The notes: generated by a model not told the origin, from the sequence alone. Numbered from the stretch's first letter, positions 26,207 to 34,610 are shown. The stretch: 48,382 nt of DNA from Candidatus Nitrosopumilus sp. (GCA_018263505.1 JAANXA010000015.1:1-48382); one strand, 5' to 3'. Made by a program: numbers and translations.

Positions 26207-26337
26207 ATGACGAAACCAAAAATCAATGGTGGCCCAATAATTATTCCTACTATTATTGCAACCTTTGGAACATCTTTGAGTTTAAGAGGCTGCATTTTTT
26301 GTCTTTGAAATAATTTGCTTTTTAATGTGAATTTCAT
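26203..26337 (-). CDS. 44-residue single-helix membrane microprotein
   Basis: ATG at 26335-26337, TGA at 26203-26205. A basic N-terminal half (MKFTLKSKLFQRQKMQPLKL) and a C-terminal membrane helix (VAIIVGIIIGPPLIFGFVI). It starts 14 bases after the glnK stop and overlaps the 30-residue frame by four bases. Length, positive-inside layout and overlap make a real pair plausible; too short for homology by eye. Confidence 0.6.
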   Translation of the reverse strand: MKFTLKSKLFQRQKMQPLKLKDVPKVAIIVGIIIGPPLIFGFVI

Positions 26338-26351
26338 TACGATTTCACTAT

Positions 26352-26687
26352 TTATCCCCAAATTGTTTCTTCGCCTTCATCACCTGATGAAATATCTACT
26401 GAACGTAAGATTTGAGATATGAAAATTTTACCTACTCTTCCATTTGCTTTGATAATGCCTATGACATCATCTTCTTTTTCTTCAGGAATTACTGCCTCTA
26501 TTTTGTATTTGTCAGTAAATTGTGGGGTAAAAATTTCACTTCCTTTAGATGCATGGATTTCTGGTGCAGGTTTTTTCCCTCTACCTCTAACTTTGGAAAC
26601 AGTTAAACCACCAATTCCAACTTTTTTTAATCCTTCACTAATTGACATTACATCATTTTCTCCAAGTATTGTTTCTACTTTTAACAT
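26352..26687 (-). CDS. glnK: Nitrogen regulatory protein PII (GlnK)
   Basis: Trimeric sensor of 2-oxoglutarate and adenylate state, typically binding and closing Amt channels. 111 residues. Opening strand MLKVETILGENDV, GIGGLTVSKVRGRGKKP entering the T loop (about 37-55), KYKIEAVIPEE, and GRVGKIFISQI. The T loop lacks the Tyr that is uridylylated in proteobacteria. Divergent from amt, with a 17-bp palindrome between them. Two overlapping microprotein frames follow it on the same strand, so it may head a three-gene operon. Confidence 0.92.
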   Translation of the reverse strand: MLKVETILGENDVMSISEGLKKVGIGGLTVSKVRGRGKKPAPEIHASKGSEIFTPQFTDKYKIEAVIPEEKEDDVIGIIKANGRVGKIFISQILRSVDISSGDEGEETIWG

Positions 26688-26711
26688 TACAATTTACATG
26701 ACAATTACACA

Positions 26712-26720
26712 AATATAATT
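26712..26720 (-). promoter_or_regulatory. TATA-like element of glnK
   Basis: On the minus strand the sequence is AATTATATTTG, centred about 27-28 bases before the glnK ATG at 26687, which fits a leaderless transcript. Confidence 0.45.
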
Positions 26721-26735
26721 TCTCATTTTGATAAC

Positions 26736-26752
26736 CAAATGATTATCATTTG
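26736..26752. promoter_or_regulatory. Perfect 17-bp palindrome between glnK and amt (candidate operator)
   Basis: CAAATGATTATCATTTG: two perfect 8-base arms around a central T. The 7-mer TTTGATA also occurs at 26727-26733 and 26750-26756, giving a direct repeat 23 bases apart that overlaps the palindrome. It sits between the two promoters, upstream of both TATA-like elements, so one dimeric regulator could control both genes. Confidence 0.6.
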
Positions 26753-26772
26753 ATATTCAATACTAGCTATGG

Positions 26773-26785
26773 TTATTAATTAAAA
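26773..26785 (+). promoter_or_regulatory. TATA-like element of amt
   Basis: TTATTAATTAAAA, about 22-28 bases before the amt ATG at 26803. The spacing predicts a leaderless or near-leaderless transcript. It lies about 20 bases downstream of the palindrome. Confidence 0.45.
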
Positions 26786-26802
26786 ATCGACTTTTTTCTT
26801 TA

Positions 26803-28113
26803 ATGGTACTTGATTCTGGAGATACAGCATGGATGCTTATTGCTGGTAGTCTTGTTTTGTTGATGATCCCTGCATTGGGACTCTTTGAATCTGGTCTTTT
26901 GAGAAAGAAAAATGCAGCATCAATTTTCATGCAGATCTTTTTTGGCTTGGCAATGCTGAGTGTAATGTGGTTTGTTTTCGGATTTAGTTTATCATTTGGA
27001 GAATCTAATACTGGTTTAATTGGTGGTATGGATTGGGTATTCCTTAAAGGAGTTCCGTCAGATGCACCATTAGAACAATACGCTCCAACTATTCCTGGTA
27101 TGTTATTTGTTAAATTCCAATTAATGTTTGCAGCAATTACACCTCTTTTACTAACAGGTACAATTGCTGAAAGAATGAAGTTCAGTTCATTTGTAATATT
27201 TATCGCAGCATGGTCTATGCTTATCTACTATCCTCTAGTTCACTGGGTTTGGGGTGGTGGTTGGTTAGCACAACTAGGAGTTGTTGACTTTGCAGGTGGT
27301 ATTGTGATTCACACGAGTGTTGGTATGGCTGCTTTAGCTGCAGCACTAGTACTTGGTAAAAGAAGAAATTATGGTCCTGCCATAATGATTCCTCATAGTA
27401 TTCCTCTTGCTGTGCTTGGTTCATCCTTACTATGGCTTGGATGGTTTGGATTTAATGCAGGAAGTGCATTATCTGCTTCAGGTGGTGTAGCAGGAAATAC
27501 TGTTATTGTTACTCACTTAGCTTCTTCTGTTTCTGCTTTAATTTGGGCTGGACTTTCATGGATAAGAACTGGAAAACCTTCGGTTGTTGCTACAATTAAT
27601 GGTGCAATTGCAGGACTTGCTGGAATTACACCTGCATCAGGATTTGTAAGTGTTGAACACTCATTTGTAATTGCAATTGCAATCGGTGTAATATCATACT
27701 CCGGTGTAGTGTTGTTCAAAGAAAAATTAAAGATTGATGATGCACTTGATGTAAGTTCTGTTCACGGAGTTGCAGGAATTGTAGGTGCTTTAGCAATCGG
27801 TATCTTTGCAAGTACCGCAATAAATCCAGGTGGTGTTGATGGTTTACTATATGGAAATGCTGATCAACTTTGGATTCAAGCAGTAGGTGTTGCAGTTGCT
27901 GCTGCTATGGGCTTTGGTGGAACTTGGCTAATTTTACAAATGATTAAACATCTAATTGGAATTAGAGTTTCTCCAGAAGTTGAAGACATTGGTTTGGATA
28001 TTAGTGAACATGCTGAATCAGCATATTCTGATGAAGAAGAATTCATGTTAGATATGGATGAGTATACAGATAATCTAAAAGAAAAAGATGAAATATTTTT
28101 CAAAAAGAAATAA
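26803..28113 (+). CDS. amt: Ammonium transporter
   Basis: Trimeric Amt/MEP/Rh channel that moves ammonium across the membrane. 436 residues with about eleven membrane helices. The twin pore histidines are His170 (FAGGIVIHTSVG) and His321 (SSVHGVAGIVGAL). FGFNAGS and the GTIAERMKF segment are typical. The 40-residue acidic tail (DIGLDISEHAESAYSDEEEF onward) is cytoplasmic and could be a regulatory contact. Divergent from glnK, the usual partner. In ammonia oxidisers it feeds both catabolism and assimilation. Confidence 0.97.
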   Translation: MVLDSGDTAWMLIAGSLVLLMIPALGLFESGLLRKKNAASIFMQIFFGLAMLSVMWFVFGFSLSFGESNTGLIGGMDWVFLKGVPSDAPLEQYAPTIPGMLFVKFQLMFAAITPLLLTGTIAERMKFSSFVIFIAAWSMLIYYPLVHWVWGGGWLAQLGVVDFAGGIVIHTSVGMAALAAALVLGKRRNYGPAIMIPHSIPLAVLGSSLLWLGWFGFNAGSALSASGGVAGNTVIVTHLASSVSALIWAGLSWIRTGKPSVVATINGAIAGLAGITPASGFVSVEHSFVIAIAIGVISYSGVVLFKEKLKIDDALDVSSVHGVAGIVGALAIGIFASTAINPGGVDGLLYGNADQLWIQAVGVAVAAAMGFGGTWLILQMIKHLIGIRVSPEVEDIGLDISEHAESAYSDEEEFMLDMDEYTDNLKEKDEIFFKKK

Positions 28114-28151
28114 CTATATTATCTGAAAAAAGTTATTTTTTTAGGAATAAT

Positions 28152-28529
28152 TTGACTGTAAATTATAATGAGTTAACACAACAAATTCTTGATCTTGATC
28201 AACAAGTAAGATTTGCAGGTGTTGCAAATACTAAAGGTGAGTTAGTGGCTGGTGGACAAAAAGATGGTATTAAAGAAATTTTAACAGGAGATGATGTTAA
28301 AATGTCAATTCATTATGCATTACAAAAACGAGATCTTTATACAAATTTAGCATATAAAATTGGCCATGAAAAATCATCAATTACTGAATTTGATATAGTT
28401 ACATTGATTAGTATTCCAATTAACCCACAAGAATTATTTTTAATAAGCACAGAACCACGTGCAAATTATCTAAAAATCATAGATTCTGTATATTCAAAAC
28501 TTGATTCACTGAATAATTCTGGTGAATAA
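28152..28529 (+). CDS. Small cytosolic protein, DUF6659/roadblock-like
   Basis: 125 residues, TTG start. An alpha-beta domain: helix (YNELTQQILDLDQQVRFAGV), strand, VAGGQKDG turn, helix, then a strand-rich half (DIVTLISIPINPQELFLI) and a final helix. The overall pattern recalls roadblock/LC7-type or DUF6659 proteins found across these archaea; I am not sure of the name. It lies 38 bases after amt and 50 before the sensor cyclase, all on the plus strand, so it may be part of the same signalling unit. Confidence 0.55.
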   Translation: MTVNYNELTQQILDLDQQVRFAGVANTKGELVAGGQKDGIKEILTGDDVKMSIHYALQKRDLYTNLAYKIGHEKSSITEFDIVTLISIPINPQELFLISTEPRANYLKIIDSVYSKLDSLNNSGE

Positions 28530-28579
28530 TTATAGATATTCAAAAATACTAAAATCAATGTTATTAACATAGAAGTAAT

Positions 28580-30358
28580 TTGTCTATCTCATTTAATCTA
28601 AGTAAAAAACTCATTTTTTTAGTCATGATTGTATCAATAACCTCACTCTCAGTTACTGGATTTTTGAGTTTTAATTATGCTGATGAGATTTTAAAACAAA
28701 AAACAGGCGATCAACTTATTGGAGAATCAACAGCACGTGGAGAGACTTTACAACTAATTCTCGAATCCAGAATTGAACAGAATAACATTTTAGCAAATGA
28801 TCCTATGATTCAAATTTTAATTTCTGAAATGAATAAATTTCCTCAAGATGATTTGAAAACAATTAAAGAAAAAAAACGTAAAGACTATTTAATTCAGGTT
28901 CAAGCATTTCAAGAATTAATTGGATTCTCTGTTGGATTAGAAGATGTTAAAATTATTGGAAAATCTGGAAATGTTTTTTTCTCTCTTGATGGTATTAAAA
29001 ATGAAAATTATAGAGATAATGAATTTTTCAAAAAAGGTTTACAGAATCCATTAATTGATTTTGTACCTTCTGATTCAGGTAAAAAAATGATTGTTGTGTC
29101 TCCAGTTTTTAGTAAAGATAAACAATATGATGATGAACCAATCGGAATAATTATTTCTAAAATGCGAACAACTGCATTGGATAATATTTTACTTAATAGA
29201 AGTGGACTTGGAGAATCTGGTGAAGTGTACATTGTGAATAGTGATTTTATTATGTTATCTGAATCAAGATTTTTTGAAAATGCAATTTTTCAACAAGTGG
29301 TAGATACAACTGCTGTCCAAAAATGTTTTAATGAAAATCAGGAATATTTGGGATTTTATCTTGATTATAGAGGTGTACCAATTTATGGCTCTTCTTATTG
29401 TGCAAATGATTTAGGAATTGTTTTACTTGCTGAAATTGATGAAACTGAAATAGAAAAACCAATAAACATTTTGCAAGATAGAATTATTCAAACAGGAATA
29501 ATTATCACAATAGTAATGAGTATTTTCACTTTTGCTATATCAAAAACAATTTCAAGACCTTTGATAAAATTAAAAAGTGCTGCAAACACTATTGCTAGTG
29601 GAAATTTTGATGTAAGAACTAATATTAAAACAAAAGATGAGATTGGAGAACTTTCTTCTGCATTTGATTTAATGGCGCAAAAATTACTAGAATCATTAAT
29701 TGAGATTAAAGAAAAAGAGGATGTAATTAAACAACAAGAAGATATATTGTTACAATTTTCTGATCGAAGTGAAAAATATTGTGTTGGAATGGTAGATATT
29801 ATTAATTCTACAAAAATTTGCTCAAATCTTTCTAATTCAGAGGCAAGTGAATTCTACAAAATATTCATAAATTTCATGGGCACAATTATTAGAAAATATG
29901 ATGGGGTTGTTGTAAAAAACATAGGAGATGCACTTCTTTTTTATTTTGTAGTGGATTCTTCAAAAGAAGATATTATTTTAAAAAAATGTCTAGATTGTTG
30001 TTTAACATTAAGTTCCGAACATACAAATCTTATAGAAAAGTTAGATGAACAAAATTTACCTCAATTAAATTATAGAATCAGTGCAACATATGGAATGGTA
30101 AGAATTGCAAAGTCTTCAACGTCATCTGTTGATGATATTTTTGGAACCACAGTAAATAGATGTGCTAAACTTAATCGAAGCTCATCTGTTAATGGTATAG
30201 TTATTGGTGAGGCCTTTTATGATGTAGTGAAAGATTTTGATAGATTTACGTTCAAAAAAATTTCTAATGACTCAGTTTCATCTACACATGACTTTGTAGG
30301 ATATGCTGTATCAAAAAAATCATTTTTGAAAAATTACTCTAATAGTCAAATACGATAA
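28580..30358 (+). CDS. Cache-HAMP-class III nucleotide cyclase sensor
   Basis: 592 residues, TTG start. Membrane helix 11-33, an extracytoplasmic sensor domain of double-Cache type (about 40-295, with FFSLDGI, VVSPVFSK and GEVYIVNSD), membrane helix 303-322, HAMP (323-378), a coiled coil (375-395), and a cyclase domain (about 398-580). Metal Asp406 (MVDIINS) and Asp450 (NIGDALL) are present, as is Lys446. In the FGTTVNRCAKL motif Asn526 is kept, but the transition-state Arg four residues on is Lys530. It may be an active cyclase of altered efficiency or a degenerate sensor. Confidence 0.85.
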   Translation: MSISFNLSKKLIFLVMIVSITSLSVTGFLSFNYADEILKQKTGDQLIGESTARGETLQLILESRIEQNNILANDPMIQILISEMNKFPQDDLKTIKEKKRKDYLIQVQAFQELIGFSVGLEDVKIIGKSGNVFFSLDGIKNENYRDNEFFKKGLQNPLIDFVPSDSGKKMIVVSPVFSKDKQYDDEPIGIIISKMRTTALDNILLNRSGLGESGEVYIVNSDFIMLSESRFFENAIFQQVVDTTAVQKCFNENQEYLGFYLDYRGVPIYGSSYCANDLGIVLLAEIDETEIEKPINILQDRIIQTGIIITIVMSIFTFAISKTISRPLIKLKSAANTIASGNFDVRTNIKTKDEIGELSSAFDLMAQKLLESLIEIKEKEDVIKQQEDILLQFSDRSEKYCVGMVDIINSTKICSNLSNSEASEFYKIFINFMGTIIRKYDGVVVKNIGDALLFYFVVDSSKEDIILKKCLDCCLTLSSEHTNLIEKLDEQNLPQLNYRISATYGMVRIAKSSTSSVDDIFGTTVNRCAKLNRSSSVNGIVIGEAFYDVVKDFDRFTFKKISNDSVSSTHDFVGYAVSKKSFLKNYSNSQIR

Positions 30359-30373
30359 AAACCCATTAAGAAT

Positions 30374-31360
30374 ATGCAATTGATTTTTTTTCTAATGTTG
30401 GTTTTTTCATTGTCATTTTCTTTTGTATATGCAGAAGAATACATCATTGATATTCCATTTGGAGCATATAATCCAGAATTAAATACACCTGCAGAAGTTT
30501 GGTATGATCCTCCTCAAATTTTTATCACTGTAGGCGATAAAATTACTTGGTATAATGATGATAGAGAAGGTCATACTGTAACTAGTGGAGATAGTGCTGG
30601 AAGATTTGGTTGGATGGATAATAAGCAATTTGGTAATCCTGATGGATTATTTGATAGTGGAAATTTTTCTCCAGGAGAATCGTGGTCATATGAATTTAAA
30701 AAATCAGGAACTTTTTCTTATTTTTGTATAATTCATCCTTGGATGGAAGGAATTGTAATTGTTGAAAAAGAAATTCCAGACTATCCTCATGATTCAACAG
30801 GTAAAAAATTGGAATTTCCTTTATTACAATATACGCCAGATCGTAATATTGAAGTAAATTTAGCATGGGAACCACCTGTACTCAAAACACACGAAAAAAT
30901 TCAATTTGTATATCAATTCTATGATCCAAAAACAAATTCAAATTTAGCAAAAATGAATTATGACTTTACAATTTTTCAAAATGGGAAAGAAATTTTTCAT
31001 GATACAGGACTAAGTCAAATTGGTGGTGATTACAGAAATTTTGTTTTTACTGATTCTGGATCAATTGTAATTAGAATAAATGGAATTCACTCATCTTCAA
31101 TTCTAGCTGAAGAAGGCGTTACTGTATTTGGAGAAATTGAAAACAAACAGCAACGTTCAGTGGATTTTACCACTGCTGTTTATGACAATCCTGAAAAAAC
31201 AACTCACGAGGCTTTTCATATTAAACCTGCTCAAAGATTAACAATGTATTATGAATTAATGATATTCATAATTCTCATTCCAGGTGTTATGTTTATTGCA
31301 GCATTATTTTGGTTAAAGAGAAAACCTGATACATCAGAAGCAAAATCTAGTGCCATTTAA
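30374..31360 (+). CDS. Membrane-anchored cupredoxin (blue copper protein)
   Basis: 328 residues. Signal peptide 1-20. Cupredoxin domain about 22-131 with type 1 copper ligands His67 (REGHTVTS), Cys118, His121 and Met124 (CIIHPWM). A second beta domain (about 148-260) follows, starting VNLAWEPPVL and resembling the secreted protein at 23590-24228. Then a membrane helix at about 292-314 and a basic tail. Such proteins carry electrons outside the membrane in ammonia-oxidising archaea, which rely on copper. It begins 15 bases after the cyclase stop, so may share its transcript. Confidence 0.9.
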   Translation: MQLIFFLMLVFSLSFSFVYAEEYIIDIPFGAYNPELNTPAEVWYDPPQIFITVGDKITWYNDDREGHTVTSGDSAGRFGWMDNKQFGNPDGLFDSGNFSPGESWSYEFKKSGTFSYFCIIHPWMEGIVIVEKEIPDYPHDSTGKKLEFPLLQYTPDRNIEVNLAWEPPVLKTHEKIQFVYQFYDPKTNSNLAKMNYDFTIFQNGKEIFHDTGLSQIGGDYRNFVFTDSGSIVIRINGIHSSSILAEEGVTVFGEIENKQQRSVDFTTAVYDNPEKTTHEAFHIKPAQRLTMYYELMIFIILIPGVMFIAALFWLKRKPDTSEAKSSAI

Positions 31361-31402
31361 TCATAAAATAATAAAAAAGAAGTAAAAATTGATTGAACTA
31401 AT

Positions 31403-31702
31403 CTAATCGATTAATTCAGTCCAACCTTTAACGAAGACTGAGTCTTTATGGAGTGGGACTGGTTGTCCGACTGTAAAGTCCATTGGTCTCATCCAAAAGA
31501 TTGCTTTAGTTGGGCATACACCGATGCATGCACCATCTGTAATACATCTCTCTGGATAAAATACAAATGCTTTACCTCTCTTCCAGCCTTCAACTGGTTT
31601 TACTCTAAGGACATCTGGACCAAGAGTTGTACAGATTTCTACACAAAGTGCACATCCGATACACATCTGTTCACTGATGTCTGGAAGTATTGCTACTGGC
31701 AT
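31403..31702 (-). CDS. Ferredoxin with 4Fe-4S and Asp-containing cluster
   Basis: 99 residues. First cluster motif CIGCALCVEIC (Cys14, 17, 20, 24). The second motif is CITDGACIGVCP: Cys53, Cys59 and Cys63, with Asp56 where the second Cys normally stands, giving C-x2-D-x2-C-x3-C-P. Such Asp-containing clusters are known in a few archaeal ferredoxins and can convert to 3Fe-4S. The tail after residue 70 is not typical of plain ferredoxins. It is a low-potential electron carrier, probably cytosolic; the partner is unknown. A TATA-like GTTATAAGT lies about 27 bases upstream (minus strand). Confidence 0.85.
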   Translation of the reverse strand: MPVAILPDISEQMCIGCALCVEICTTLGPDVLRVKPVEGWKRGKAFVFYPERCITDGACIGVCPTKAIFWMRPMDFTVGQPVPLHKDSVFVKGWTELID

Positions 31703-31797
31703 TATGAAAATAATCCTTGATTCGACACTTATAACATTTATCTAAAAATTGTGAGCTATAACGGTGTTTGAAGATTTGATCGCCTAAAAAATAGAAA

Positions 31798-32406
31798 TTA
31801 TTTTGTTTTTATTTTGTAAATTTTTGAATTTACCTTATCTATATTAGATAATACCAATTCTTCTTCAATTTTTTTAAGAAAATATACTCCTGTATTTTTT
31901 GATTTGATTATCTGCTTACCTCCTGGTGATACTGCCCATTCATTATTCTCTTTTTTTCTAGCCATTGCAGTAACAATAATTGATGAATCACTATTTTTTC
32001 CAAGTGTGGATAGTAGCATTATGCATGAATTGATGAATCTAACAGATTCAAGATCATCAAAAATATTGTAAACCCCATTAAAAGAGTCAATAATTACTAA
32101 AATTTTCTCTTTTGATACTTTTGTGAGAATTTCTAATACTTTTTCCTTCCAATCTGTTTTTTCAGGATTAAAAATAATCAGATTATTTTTCTTTTGAATC
32201 ATTCCTGACTTTACGTATCCTGAATAAAGTAAATCCATATCTACTAAAATTATTGGATTATCTACCGAATTGATCAATCTATAAAGAAATTCTGTTTTAT
32301 GGAATGGTTCTGAACATAATAGAATACTTGGAATATTTTTTCTAAATTCATTTTGAATATGTATTAAATTATTATCCGAAATCCACTCAGGACTTTTATC
32401 CAACAC
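31798..32406 (-). CDS. Degenerate RecA/KaiC-like ATPase domain protein
   Basis: 202 residues, GTG start (or TTG next). Beta-alpha pattern of the RecA core: first strand ILLCSEPFHKTEF (where GxxxxGKT would stand, but no intact P-loop), VDMDLLY, and a Walker-B-like KILVIIDSFNGVYN (101-114), then SSIIVTAMAR. A RadA/KaiC-like fold that has probably lost ATP binding. 26 bases of divergent spacer separate it from the aminotransferase gene. No function assigned. Confidence 0.55.
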   Translation of the reverse strand: MLDKSPEWISDNNLIHIQNEFRKNIPSILLCSEPFHKTEFLYRLINSVDNPIILVDMDLLYSGYVKSGMIQKKNNLIIFNPEKTDWKEKVLEILTKVSKEKILVIIDSFNGVYNIFDDLESVRFINSCIMLLSTLGKNSDSSIIVTAMARKKENNEWAVSPGGKQIIKSKNTGVYFLKKIEEELVLSNIDKVNSKIYKIKTK

Positions 32407-32432
32407 AACTTTAGCATTTTACAGATATAATA

Positions 32433-33584
32433 ATGAATTTAGAATCAAAAGATATTTCTGCTGATTTTCCCAAATCTGATAAAATTTACTTAAATAATGC
32501 ATCTGTATCTCTTATGCCTTTACAGAGTATTAATGCCATGAAAGATTTTCTTATTTCATACAATTCAATTGGTCCTGATTCAAAAGATTCAGAATCATTC
32601 GTAACTGAAAAATTAAGAAAAGTTAGAAAAATAATTGCTCAAATAATTTCTTGTCAACCTGATGAAGTTATTCTTACTCAAAGTACAACTGATGGAATTA
32701 ATTTTGTAGCAAATGGATTATCATTTAATGATAAATCAAATATCATCATTCGTGGAATGACACATGAACATCATTCAAATCTTTATCCTTGGATTAAATT
32801 AAAAGAGAAAATTTCTATCAAAAATTTATCTATAGATAAAGATGGGTTTTTCAAATTAAATGATTTGAAATCCTTAATTGATAATGAAACAAAACTTGTA
32901 GCATTGAGTCATGCTTTGTATAATACAGGCTCAATTTTACCCGTAAACAAAATTGGAAAAATAATTAAAGAAAGATCTTCATTTTTTCTTGATGCAGCAC
33001 AAACTATAGGATGTATAGATAATATCGATGTATCTGAAATTAATTGTGACTTTATGTCATTTAATGGATCAAAATGGTTATGTGGTCCAATGGGCACTGG
33101 TTTATTTTATTGTAGTAGAAAATCAAGTGAGTTATTACAACCACAAACTATTGGTGGTGAATCTGCAATTATTTATGATGAAACAAAACTTGCTTTCAAA
33201 GAAATTCCTGATAAATTCCAAACTGGTTTTAGAAACTATGTAGGAATTGTAGGACTAGAATCATCTGTAAATTATTTACAAAAATTTGGTATGACAAATA
33301 TTCATAAGAAAAATAAATCACTTTCTAATTTATTTAGAGAAGAATTATCAAAAATTAAAAACATTATTTTGTATGGACCTGAGAATCCAAATGATAGAAC
33401 AAGTATTGTTTCTTTTAACATTAAAGGAATTGATACACAACAACTAGTTGATAAACTTGAAAAACAAAATATTATTTTAGCTGTAAGAGAAATTTCTGAT
33501 ACAAAAATTGTACGAGCTTCTCCTCATTTTTTTAATACAGAATCTCAAATTATTCAGGTAATTGACACAATTAAGAAATTATAG
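32433..33584 (+). CDS. Class V aminotransferase/cysteine desulfurase-like
   Basis: 383 residues. PLP fold type I: Thr85-Asp87 region (STTDGINF), the DAAQTIG loop (187-193), and Schiff-base Lys214 in FNGSKWLCGPMG. The C-terminal VRASPHFFNTE is typical of the group. The conserved active-site Cys loop of SufS/IscS (RxGHHC type) is absent, so it may be an isopenicillin-epimerase-like or kynureninase-like enzyme rather than a desulfurase. It overlaps the convergent RAM-domain gene by six bases. Confidence 0.82.
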   Translation: MNLESKDISADFPKSDKIYLNNASVSLMPLQSINAMKDFLISYNSIGPDSKDSESFVTEKLRKVRKIIAQIISCQPDEVILTQSTTDGINFVANGLSFNDKSNIIIRGMTHEHHSNLYPWIKLKEKISIKNLSIDKDGFFKLNDLKSLIDNETKLVALSHALYNTGSILPVNKIGKIIKERSSFFLDAAQTIGCIDNIDVSEINCDFMSFNGSKWLCGPMGTGLFYCSRKSSELLQPQTIGGESAIIYDETKLAFKEIPDKFQTGFRNYVGIVGLESSVNYLQKFGMTNIHKKNKSLSNLFREELSKIKNIILYGPENPNDRTSIVSFNIKGIDTQQLVDKLEKQNIILAVREISDTKIVRASPHFFNTESQIIQVIDTIKKL

Positions 33585-33836
33585 ATTTTCTTGTTCTTCA
33601 ATAACCATCATGGTTAATGTTGATTGAATTTTACTAATCTTTCGAATTTTATTTGTAATTATTGCACGTAACTTTTCGGCATCATCAGAGATTAATTTCA
33701 AAACAATATCATATACACCATAAACACCTTGGACTTCATAGGTAATACTTTCATCTACAAGAAGTTGTTTTACTTCATTGATGATTGATTCATCTGAACC
33801 CAAATCTGAATTTAATAAAACATACGCAATAGGCAC
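33579..33836 (-). CDS. Stand-alone RAM domain protein (Lrp/AsnC effector domain)
   Basis: 85 residues, GTG start. Beta-alpha-beta-beta-alpha-beta pattern of the Lrp/AsnC ligand-binding domain: AYVLLNSDLG, the QGVYGVYDIVLKL strands, and a C-terminal TLTMMVIEE. There is no helix-turn-helix part. Stand-alone RAM proteins bind amino acids and may modify full-length Lrp-type regulators; ligand unknown. Confidence 0.85.
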   Translation of the reverse strand: MPIAYVLLNSDLGSDESIINEVKQLLVDESITYEVQGVYGVYDIVLKLISDDAEKLRAIITNKIRKISKIQSTLTMMVIEEQENL

Positions 33837-33912
33837 ACGAAAATTCTCATCAATGAGTATTTAACTTTTGATGATTCAAAAACTGATTAATCACTAACTG
33901 GGTTCTATTGAT

Positions 33913-34554
33913 ATGAAACCAATAGATCTGACTCTGACAATATCTGAACTTATTCCAAGTTTTCCTGGTTCACCAAAGCCACAATTCATCAATTGGACTG
34001 AATTAAAAAATGACGGATACAATCTTGAATTATTATTTTTAAGTTCACATACTGGAACTCATTTGGATGCACCATACCATTTTTCAAAGAATGGAATTAA
34101 AATCAATCAAATTCCACTTGATAGACTTTTGGGAAAAGCAATTTTGATCAAATTAGAAAAAACAAAAAATTCACCTATAACAAAATCTGATATAGTTTCA
34201 TTTGAAAAAAATAATTTTAAAATTCCTTACGCTTCTTCCATCTTCTTTTATACTGGATGGCAAAAAAATTTGAAAAAAAATAATTATTTTACAGAAAATC
34301 CTGGATTAGATTCATCTTCAGCTAAATATCTTGTATCAAAAAAAGTCAATATGATTGGAATTGATTCCCCAAGTATTGATATTGGAAAAGATGATTCATT
34401 TAATGTTCATAATATTTTTTCACAAAATAATATTTTGATTGTAGAGAATTTAACAAATCTAAATAAAATACCAACAAAAGAATTCAATTTCACAGTTCTC
34501 CCATTAAAACTCAAAGATGCAACAGGTTCCCCTGTTAGAGCAATAGCATCTTAA
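33913..34554 (+). CDS. Cyclase/arylformamidase-family hydrolase
   Basis: 213 residues, metal-dependent hydrolase of the kynurenine formamidase-like group. Signature HTGTHLDAPYHF (His46, His50, Asp52, His56), with the remaining metal ligands expected near DSPSIDIG. Length is typical of the family. The substrate is unknown; no tryptophan-degradation genes are nearby, but the class V aminotransferase two genes away is in the kynureninase-like superfamily, which makes a link worth a look. Confidence 0.85.
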   Translation: MKPIDLTLTISELIPSFPGSPKPQFINWTELKNDGYNLELLFLSSHTGTHLDAPYHFSKNGIKINQIPLDRLLGKAILIKLEKTKNSPITKSDIVSFEKNNFKIPYASSIFFYTGWQKNLKKNNYFTENPGLDSSSAKYLVSKKVNMIGIDSPSIDIGKDDSFNVHNIFSQNNILIVENLTNLNKIPTKEFNFTVLPLKLKDATGSPVRAIAS

Positions 34555-34610
34555 CATTATGTTCAAATAATTTCGCAATGCTAAAAACAGGTAAGCATTG
34601 AATAGGTTTA

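Noticed and set aside
31448-31720. Cys-rich plus-strand frame
   Set aside because: Antisense to the ferredoxin; its Cys come from reversed codons.
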